DNA from: Vulcanimicrobiota bacterium
GTDB taxonomy: Bacteria > Vulcanimicrobiota > Xenobia > Xenobiales > JADMJV01
Assembly: GCA_019637395.1 (NCBI GenBank)
Contig: JAHBVR010000034.1
Location: 1 to 29,856, forward strand
DNA length: 29,856 bases
Direction of reading: 5' to 3'
The translations under genes and the position numbers were made by a program. Position 1 is the stretch's first letter. Each line of letters opens with the position of its first letter. Below are positions 24,684-29,856 of this stretch, piece by piece. Under the pieces are notes generated by a model. That model did not search any database and was not told the origin of the DNA. It worked only from the letters and a program-made list of their open reading frames with translations.

Positions 24684-24714
24684 GCATGAATACGTATGGA
24701 ATACGTATTCATGC
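24684..24714. promoter_or_regulatory. 14-bp inverted-repeat operator over the antitoxin start codon
   Basis: GCATGAATACGTAT and its exact complement ATACGTATTCATGC flank a 3-nt spacer (GGA). Each arm also contains the palindrome ATACGTAT. The repeat lies between the ribosome site GGGGAGG (24678-24684) and the body of the antitoxin gene and includes both possible start codons (24696, 24711). It is probably where the ribbon-helix-helix antitoxin represses its own operon; in RNA the same repeat would hide the start. Confidence 0.75.
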
Positions 24715-24950
24715 AGAAGAAGCTCACGATTACGTTGGATGAGAAGGTGTATGCTGGCCTGCATCGGGTCATTGGCCGAGGAAAAATCAGCCAGTTTATC
24801 GAGGGGTTAGTAAAGCCGCATGTTAGTGAACCTTCCCTTGAAGCCAGTTATCGAGAATTAGCCCGATTCGAAGAGACTGACAAGGAGGCCCAGGACTGGG
24901 TCGACGGCGTTTCCGGAGACGTTGGAGCTATGCTCGATGAAGCGTGGTGA
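24696..24950 (+). CDS. Antitoxin, ribbon-helix-helix type, MazE-like partner
   Basis: The 84-aa product has an N-terminal ribbon-helix-helix DNA-binding fold: strand KKLTITLDE (8-16), helix KVYAGLHRVI, and turn GRGKISQFIEGLVKPHV. A charged C-terminal tail, rich in Glu and Asp, would bind and block the toxin. I choose ATG 24696 because GGGGAGG lies 11 nt upstream; from ATG 24711 the site is 26 nt away. Base use is less GC-rich than in the neighbours. Its stop overlaps the toxin start by 14 nt, the normal layout for a coupled antitoxin-toxin pair. Confidence 0.85.
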   Translation: MEYVFMQKKLTITLDEKVYAGLHRVIGRGKISQFIEGLVKPHVSEPSLEASYRELARFEETDKEAQDWVDGVSGDVGAMLDEAW

Positions 24951-25257
24951 AGTTTGGTGGGTCAACTTCGAACCCTCGGTGGGAGGGGAAGCACAGAAGA
25001 TTCGCCCCGCCGTGATCGTAAGCAACGATGCCGCTAACCGGCATTTGAATCGCCTTCAGGTCGTTCCGGTCACGTCGAATACAAGCCGGCTCTTCGCCGG
25101 AGAAGCCTACGTTACCATAAAGCGCAAGCAGTGCAAGGCGCAGGCAAACCTCTTGACCACGGTGAGTAAGTTGCGCGTGTCGTCGCAAATGGATAGCCTG
25201 TCCCGCGCCGATTTGGGGGCGGTGGAAAGCGCCATTCAGGTTCAGCTCGGACTATAG
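24937..25257 (+). CDS. mazF: MazF/PemK-type mRNA interferase toxin
   Basis: The 106-aa product is a MazF family endoribonuclease, which cuts mRNA at short sites and stops growth when the antitoxin is lost. Motifs are KRGEVWWVNFEPSVGGEAQK (2-21) and IRPAVIVSNDAANR with the catalytic Arg (23), QVVPVTSNTSR with the conserved Thr, and QANLLTTVSKLRV near the end. ATG 24937 is preceded by TTGGAG 9 nt upstream; an in-frame TTG at 24922 is less likely. Its stop at 25257 lies 4 nt from the convergent HAD phosphatase gene, with no terminator between. Confidence 0.93.
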   Translation: MKRGEVWWVNFEPSVGGEAQKIRPAVIVSNDAANRHLNRLQVVPVTSNTSRLFAGEAYVTIKRKQCKAQANLLTTVSKLRVSSQMDSLSRADLGAVESAIQVQLGL

Positions 25258-25261
25258 CAGA

Positions 25262-25891
25262 TCATTGCTTTTGGGATAGAATCCAGTCGACGGCGGCGCC
25301 CAGGTCGTCGGCTACGTGGTCGGGTTTGGCGCTGCATTTGCCGTCGCTGCCGCCGAAGCCGGTCTTGACCAGGATGGCGGTGGCGCCGGCGTTCTTGCCC
25401 GCGCCGATGTCGGTGGTCATATCGCCCACCATAAAGCTATCGGCTAAATCGATCTTGTCACCGTAATCCTGGGCGGCGCGGAAGAACATGCCGGCGTCGG
25501 GTTTGCGGCAGTCCACTTCTCCCTCGGGGACTTGGAATTTCTTGCCATTAGGACAGACGTAGACGCTGTCCAGACGCCCGCCGGCTTCTTCGATGCGCTG
25601 GGCCAGGCGTTCTTGAATGGCCTGGTTTTGCTCGGGCGAAAACTTGCCCATGTCGATGCCGGCCTGATTGGTGACCAGGATGATCGGATAGTCCGAGTTC
25701 TGGCTCAACCTGGCGACTGCCGCCAGCGCCTGGGGCAGCAGAGCCCGGTCCAGGTCTTCGGGCGAATTCACGAATCCGTCGGTGCTGTTGAGAACACCGT
25801 CGCGATCCAGGAAGACGGCCGGCTGTTTGCCGGGCGTATTGACGTGAAAGCCGTCGGGACGGCTGCTGCGGGCGAGGCTGATGGTAGTCAT
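25262..25891 (-). CDS. HAD-IIIA phosphatase, heptose-1,7-bisphosphate phosphatase (GmhB)-like
   Basis: GmhB removes a phosphate from heptose-1,7-bisphosphate on the way to LPS or S-layer heptose. The 209-aa product has HAD motif I FLDRDGVLN (D29, D31), motif II ILVTNQAGI (T74), the lysine of CRKPDAGMF (K130), and motif IV MVGDMTTDIGAGKNAGA (D157, D161). The zinc loop is altered: the usual CPH is CPN (113-115) and the usual C-x-C before RKP is V-D-C (126-128), so two of four ligands are missing. Substrate may therefore differ. Start at ATG 25891; GTG 25912 is possible. No heptose gene is nearby; it lies behind vapC on the same strand. Confidence 0.85.
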   Translation of the reverse strand: MTTISLARSSRPDGFHVNTPGKQPAVFLDRDGVLNSTDGFVNSPEDLDRALLPQALAAVARLSQNSDYPIILVTNQAGIDMGKFSPEQNQAIQERLAQRIEEAGGRLDSVYVCPNGKKFQVPEGEVDCRKPDAGMFFRAAQDYGDKIDLADSFMVGDMTTDIGAGKNAGATAILVKTGFGGSDGKCSAKPDHVADDLGAAVDWILSQKQ

Positions 25892-25922
25892 GGCAAGAGC
25901 ATAGGACGCCACCCGGAAAATT

Positions 25923-26348
25923 TCATGAATTCGATTCGGCCCAGCTTTCCAATTGCAGGTCAGGGATTCTGGCTAAGTGCCGCAAGTTCTCACTGACCAG
26001 GATGTGGCCGTGGGCTAAGGCGTGGGCAGAGATGGCGACGTCAAAGTCCTCCAGCAGGGTTCCTCGAGCCTCCAGGCCGGCTTTGATCTGGCCGAATTGC
26101 TCGCTGACTGAATCCGTCCACTCCACTCGCCCAACGTTCTTAAGTATTGCCAGAAAGCGTTGCTCCAGGCTCCGTTTCCGTTTCGACTCCGGCATTTTGG
26201 ACAGTCCGAAGGCGATTTCAGCCAGCACGGGTTGAGGAAGAAACACCTGATCTCGTCGGCACAGGGAGAGGCGCGTGACAGCGGTTTCTTCCCCTTTCAT
26301 CAGGGCTGAAACGACCATCGTGTCAAGAATTCGGCCCGGGGCGCCCAC
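25923..26348 (-). CDS. vapC: PIN-domain ribonuclease toxin, VapC type
   Basis: The 141-aa product has the PIN nuclease acidic set: D9 in RILDTMVVSALMKG, E44 in VLAEIAFGL, and D103 in LEDFDVAISAHALAHG. The last motif HILVSENLRHLARI has Ser-Glu-Asn where many VapCs have Thr-x-Asp or Thr-x-Asn. VapC toxins cut tRNA or rRNA until held by VapB. The GTG start shares one base with the TAG stop of the antitoxin gene (TAGTG), so translation is coupled. The HAD phosphatase gene follows within about 30 nt. Confidence 0.88.
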   Translation of the reverse strand: MGAPGRILDTMVVSALMKGEETAVTRLSLCRRDQVFLPQPVLAEIAFGLSKMPESKRKRSLEQRFLAILKNVGRVEWTDSVSEQFGQIKAGLEARGTLLEDFDVAISAHALAHGHILVSENLRHLARIPDLQLESWAESNS

Positions 26349-26602
26349 TAAAGTTCTACGGCAGGTTTGCGAGTTCGGGTGCTGGCGATGCTCTCCATCA
26401 TTTTATCCAGTTCCCGAGCCATGGCGGCGCCGACGGGCCTGCGCAGCCTGGCCAGGAAGTCCTGATCCCAATCTTGGGTCTCGTGCAGGCTCTTTTCCAA
26501 AGTTTGCACGATGAGCCGGTTACGGCTAACTCCCCTGGCTCTGGCTTTCGCGTCAAGTGCGGCCAGCAGGGGCGGTGGGATATGAATGGTGGTGGACGGC
26601 AT
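26348..26602 (-). CDS. vapB: Antitoxin of the VapBC-type pair, ribbon-helix-helix
   Basis: The 84-aa product has the N-terminal ribbon-helix-helix pattern: STTIHIPPPLLAALDAKARA then RGVSRNRLIVQTLEKSL (3-39). This is followed by an acidic and Arg-mixed C-terminal toxin-binding part, WDQDFLARLRRPVGAAMARE. The start is ATG 26602, directly behind the palindromic operator and promoter. No ribosome site is present and the -10 box ends 6 nt before the ATG, which implies a leaderless mRNA. The frame stays open far upstream inside the tricorn gene, but that part is a shadow. Confidence 0.88.
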   Translation of the reverse strand: MPSTTIHIPPPLLAALDAKARARGVSRNRLIVQTLEKSLHETQDWDQDFLARLRRPVGAAMARELDKMMESIASTRTRKPAVEL

Positions 26603-26603
26603 G

Positions 26604-26637
26604 AATAGAATATATTCTATTTGTCTCGGGATTTCAA
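26604..26637 (-). promoter_or_regulatory. vapB promoter with 18-bp palindromic operator
   Basis: On the minus strand TTGAAA (26637-26632) and TATATT (26614-26609) are 17 nt apart, each with five of six consensus bases. The 18-bp perfect palindrome AATAGAATATATTCTATT (26604-26621) covers the -10 box, so a bound antitoxin would block polymerase. The TAG stop of the tricorn gene (26619-26617) lies inside the palindrome. Confidence 0.8.
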
Positions 26638-29600
26638 GATGTCGTGGACGACATGTCCGGCCAGGCGTTCCAGGCCCAGTTCCAGGGCGCGCTCCAGTTG
26701 GGGATCGCGGCCGGCTACCCAGTCCTGGGGCTGGATCTCGACGCGAACATCCGGTTCGGTTCCGTAGTTTTCCACGCGCCAGCCCACATCCTCGAACCAG
26801 AAGGCGAACTCCGGCTGGGTGGTCTGGGTGCCGTCCACCAGACGATGGCGCGGCCAGATGCCGATGACGCCGCCCCAGGTGCGGGTGCCCACCAGCGGTC
26901 CCAGGCCAAGCAGCTTGAAGCAGTGGCTGAAAATATCGCCGTCGGAACCGGCCATTTCGTTGGTCAGGGCCACAATCGGCCCGCGCGGGGCGTCCATGGG
27001 ATACGAGACCGGCTGCCCGTAGCGCGGTACATCCCAACCCACAATGCGCCGACTCAGTTTCTCCAGCAGCAGTCCCGAAACGTTGCCGCCGCCGTTGTAG
27101 CGCACGTCCACCAGTAAACCCTCGCGGCGCACCTCGCCGAAAAAGCCGCGGTGGAACTCGGAGAAGCCCCAGGGCCCCATGTTGGGCACGTGCACATAGC
27201 CGAGCCGCCCGCCGCTTTGCTGGTGAACCCAACGCCGATTGCTCTCCACCCAGTCTCGGTAGCGCAGGGCCGTTTCGCTGCGCAGCGTGCGCAGACACAG
27301 ACGCAGCTCTTTCTTGCCCCGACGCACCTGCAGCCACACTTCCTGGCGCGCCCAGTTGACCAGGGCCGCTTCCGGGGGCACGGTCGGGGAAAGAGCCACG
27401 TTCTGCACGTGGGTGACCAGGTCGCCGGCCAGAAGCCACTGGCCGGGTCGCCGCCCCGGGGCCAGCTCGGAGCGGGCCCAGACATCGCCGCGTAAAACTC
27501 GCTCCACCCGATAAGCTTTCGCCTTAGGATCCCAGGCGAAATCCACGCCCAGCTTACCCAAGGGGTAGGTCGGCTCGCCCAGGTAGTCGCCGCCCGACTC
27601 GTAGGCGTGGGAAGTGCCCAGTTCGCCCTGCAGTTCCCATAACCAGTCGCTCAGCTCCGAGCGGCAACCTACTCGCTCCAGCAGGGGGAAGTAGCGCTGG
27701 TAAATACCTTCCCAGTCATGGCCCGAAGCGGGATCCCAGAAATGCTCGCGCATCAGGCGCCAGGCCTCGCGGGCCATTTGCTTCCACTCGGCCCGCGGTT
27801 CCACCGAGACGCGCAAGCGCGCTCCCGAGAGCCAGCCGCTTTTGCGCCCCGGCGCATCCTCGTTGGATTCCGGCTTCTTTTCCACGGTGACCAGGCGCAA
27901 GCGTTGATGGGAGCGGTAGCACAGGAACTTGCCGTCCTGGGAAGTGGTAAAGTTGGTGACCCGGTGGTAGACGTCTTTGCTTTCCTGGGTTTTGAACTCG
28001 TAGCTGACCAGCACGCCGCGCGGCACGTCGCTATCTTCCTCCAGCGTGCCTTCGGCCGGATAGCGGGTGAACCAGACGGTGTCACCGCAACCCTGGATCT
28101 GTCCGTAGCGTCCCTCGTTGACTGGGAAAGCGCTGATACGCTGATCGATATCCTCCAGGTCGATGCGGGTCGGCTCCACTGCCTTGCTGGTCTTCTTTTT
28201 GCGCTTGGGTTCCTCCGGAGGATTGGGATCAAATTCGAAAGGATCCGGTGAGTCGGCTTGAAGCCGCAGAAGATAGGGGCGCATGCCGTAGGGAAAGCTC
28301 ATCTCGAAGAAGAGATTGTCCCACACCGGATTGAAGTCGCGCAGACTTAAGAAGTAGAGGTGGCGGCCCCTGGGATCGAAATGGGGAGCCACATCGCGGA
28401 AGCATCCCTCGGTCAGCGGCGTGACTTTCAAAAGAGCCACTTCCACCAGTTGCAACCGGGCCGTCAGGCGGCCGGTAGGGGAGGAATAGGCCAGAAACTG
28501 CCCGCAGGGCGACCAGGCCAGACCGGGAATGCGGTCGTGTTCGTTTTTCTCGATGCGGTGGGTGGCCTTGCTCTCCAGGTTCACCAACCACAGTTCGTAT
28601 CGGTGGTTGGTGACGGCCAGCCAGGGACCGTGGGGAGCCACCGCCAGGCGCAATGGGCGTCCCAGCACGGGTAGATCCAGGCGTTCCTTGAGACCGCCCC
28701 GCCAATCATAGATTTCCAGAGCTTCCTCGCCGTCCTGGTCGCTGACGCACACGATGCGCTCTCCGTCGGGCAGCCAGCTGACCTGGCGATAACGGGTTCC
28801 CTGGGCTTCTCCCAGCTGGTGGACCGCGCGTTCGTGGGCGTAGAAGGCCAGGGCTTTGCCACGCACAGTGCAGGCCAGCGCCTTGCCTTTGGGATGAAGA
28901 TCATAGTTGTCCAGGAAAGTACCGGCGGCCGTGAATTTGCGTTGGCGGGCAAAGCCGGCGGCGCGCAGGCGCAGGCCGACCAGGCCCCCTTCCTCGGATT
29001 GCAGATCATAGCGGTAGATCTGGGCTCCACATTGATAGACCAGCGATTGCCCATCGGAGTTGGGGCGTCTTACATAAAAATCCTGATGTTCCGTATGTTG
29101 GCGCAGGTCTTTGCCGTCGGGCCGGCACGAGTAAAGGTGCCCGTGGCCGTCGTGGTCGCTGCCGAAATAGAGGCGCTGGCCCAGCCAGAGGGGACTGGTC
29201 AAATTGCCGCCGCCCGGCCGCATCGGCTTCCAATCGTTCCTGCCCTGGCGATCCACCCAAAACTGGCCGACGGTACCGCCGCGATAGCGCTTCCAGCGAG
29301 CCGTGTCCCAGGTATGCCGCCCCAGCGCTCGCCCCGGGCCCCCAGGTTCGAAGGCCACCGAAGCGGCCGGTCCCCAGGGCATGCGCTCATGCGGTCCTCC
29401 CGACGCCGGTATTCGTCCCAGCGAGTGCATCCGCAGGAATGGCTGGCCTTCATTGCTGGTGTAATAGATCCAACGGCCGTCCGGCGACCAGCCTACCACC
29501 ATGGTATCGGCTCCCAGAAAGGTCAGGCGCCGCGGCTCGCCGCCTTCCACGTCCAGCATGTAGACCTCGGACTGCCCCTCATCGCGTCCCGTATAAGCTA

Positions 29601-29763
29601 CAAAACGCCCGTCCGGGCTGAAGAAAGGAGTGCGGCAACGGCCGCGCGAGGCGGTCAGACGCTGGGCCGATCCCCCGGCCAGGTCGGCCCACCAGAGGTC
29701 GTCCTCGCAGACAAAGACGAGATTCTGGCCGTGAACGGTGGGATGTTGGTAGTAGCCCTGCAT
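26617..29763 (-). CDS. Tricorn protease homologue (S41 family)
   Basis: Tricorn proteases degrade peptides released by the proteasome or other ATP-dependent proteases. The 1048-aa product is full length. Residues 1-about 310 form the six-bladed propeller with WSPDGRWIYYTS-type blades, and about 320-630 the seven-bladed one. A charged linker with KRKKK lies at 520-525. The catalytic part has GELGTSHAYESGGD (713-726) with S718 and H719, a PDZ region (about 735-830), LLVDVRYNGGGNVS (883-896), TNEMAGSDGDIFSH (934-947) with the nucleophile S940, VGTRTWGG, and VENYGTEPD with E998. There is no signal peptide, so it acts in the cytoplasm. Its stop codon lies in the vapB operator. The ATG at 29763 has no clear ribosome site. 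Confidence 0.93.
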   Translation of the reverse strand: MQGYYQHPTVHGQNLVFVCEDDLWWADLAGGSAQRLTASRGRCRTPFFSPDGRFVAYTGRDEGQSEVYMLDVEGGEPRRLTFLGADTMVVGWSPDGRWIYYTSNEGQPFLRMHSLGRIPASGGPHERMPWGPAASVAFEPGGPGRALGRHTWDTARWKRYRGGTVGQFWVDRQGRNDWKPMRPGGGNLTSPLWLGQRLYFGSDHDGHGHLYSCRPDGKDLRQHTEHQDFYVRRPNSDGQSLVYQCGAQIYRYDLQSEEGGLVGLRLRAAGFARQRKFTAAGTFLDNYDLHPKGKALACTVRGKALAFYAHERAVHQLGEAQGTRYRQVSWLPDGERIVCVSDQDGEEALEIYDWRGGLKERLDLPVLGRPLRLAVAPHGPWLAVTNHRYELWLVNLESKATHRIEKNEHDRIPGLAWSPCGQFLAYSSPTGRLTARLQLVEVALLKVTPLTEGCFRDVAPHFDPRGRHLYFLSLRDFNPVWDNLFFEMSFPYGMRPYLLRLQADSPDPFEFDPNPPEEPKRKKKTSKAVEPTRIDLEDIDQRISAFPVNEGRYGQIQGCGDTVWFTRYPAEGTLEEDSDVPRGVLVSYEFKTQESKDVYHRVTNFTTSQDGKFLCYRSHQRLRLVTVEKKPESNEDAPGRKSGWLSGARLRVSVEPRAEWKQMAREAWRLMREHFWDPASGHDWEGIYQRYFPLLERVGCRSELSDWLWELQGELGTSHAYESGGDYLGEPTYPLGKLGVDFAWDPKAKAYRVERVLRGDVWARSELAPGRRPGQWLLAGDLVTHVQNVALSPTVPPEAALVNWARQEVWLQVRRGKKELRLCLRTLRSETALRYRDWVESNRRWVHQQSGGRLGYVHVPNMGPWGFSEFHRGFFGEVRREGLLVDVRYNGGGNVSGLLLEKLSRRIVGWDVPRYGQPVSYPMDAPRGPIVALTNEMAGSDGDIFSHCFKLLGLGPLVGTRTWGGVIGIWPRHRLVDGTQTTQPEFAFWFEDVGWRVENYGTEPDVRVEIQPQDWVAGRDPQLERALELGLERLAGHVVHDILKSRDK

Positions 29764-29788
29764 AGACGGGGCTTTGAACCCGCCGTAA

Positions 29789-29814
29789 GCCAGTCCTTCT
29801 CTAAAAGGACTGGC
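29789..29814. other. Perfect 10-bp inverted repeat upstream of the tricorn gene
   Basis: GCCAGTCCTT and AAGGACTGGC flank a 6-nt loop (CTCTAA). It has no T tract on either side, so it is not a standard terminator. It may be an operator or 5' RNA hairpin for the tricorn gene, or a terminator-like end of the gene upstream. Confidence 0.55.
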
Positions 29815-29856
29815 ACTGAGGCAGGGCGGCCATTCGCTTGTCCACGATGAGGCGGT
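29801..29856 (-). CDS. Possible 3' end of an upstream gene, cut by the window edge
   Basis: On the minus strand a frame entering from the right edge reads RLIVDKRMAALPQCQSF and stops with TAG at 29801-29803, inside the hairpin loop. It is too short to name. It would lie 37 nt upstream of the tricorn start. Confidence 0.25.
   Translation of the reverse strand, partial: RLIVDKRMAALPQCQSF

Noticed and set aside
26603-27439. Long N-terminal extension of the vapB frame
   Set aside because: It runs out of frame through the tricorn catalytic region and is Arg/Gly/Pro-rich; only the part after ATG 26602 looks real.
28819-29850. 343-aa open frame on the plus strand, antisense to the tricorn gene
   Set aside because: The tricorn frame has clear motifs along its full length; the antisense product has none.

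Overview
The window is a densely packed, GC-rich bacterial chromosome segment. It carries 20 intact or nearly intact protein genes, several very small or broken genes, one tRNA-Leu, and three toxin-antitoxin-type loci. The gene set (RqcH/NFACT, free-standing 5'-3' exonuclease, RodA, prepilin-like protein, full-length tricorn protease, TMEM43-like protein, a giant TPR protein) fits an uncultivated lineage of bacteria. I cannot fix the phylum from this sequence alone. Many coding ends overlap, and two promoters sit inside the 3' end of the preceding gene.

Left end (1-3360). A 47-bp G/C-cluster hairpin repeat abuts a stand-alone subtilisin-propeptide-like protein. Next comes a decayed nucleotidyltransferase with a conserved 57-aa partner gene, then a 5'-3' exonuclease, tRNA-Leu(CAA) with its own promoter and terminator, and an amino-acid permease. 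A divergent 27-aa micro-gene has a perfect Shine-Dalgarno and a strong terminator.

Middle left (3411-10657). An M20 amidohydrolase lies directly behind a 2028-aa TPR scaffold. The scaffold's Pro/Glu-rich linker carries a repeated acidic 'SIEDLLGL' motif.

Middle (10810-14648). A tight + strand operon: GNAT acetyltransferase, mtnA, holA, a flippase-like membrane protein (LPG-synthase TM family) and a BON lipoprotein. All junctions overlap. It converges on a prepilin-like gene (14643-15257), which diverges from manA.

Middle right (15316-24670). manA, an unknown membrane protein, rqcH, an orphan zf-HC2 membrane protein, then rodA, a TMEM43-like gene, hutU and a two-domain dCTP deaminase, the last three linked by short gaps or ATGA overlaps.

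Right end (24671-29856). A MazEF-type module with a 14-bp inverted-repeat operator spanning its start codon converges on a HAD phosphatase and a VapBC-type module. The vapB promoter and operator contain the stop codon of the upstream tricorn protease gene. The likely vapB mRNA is leaderless.
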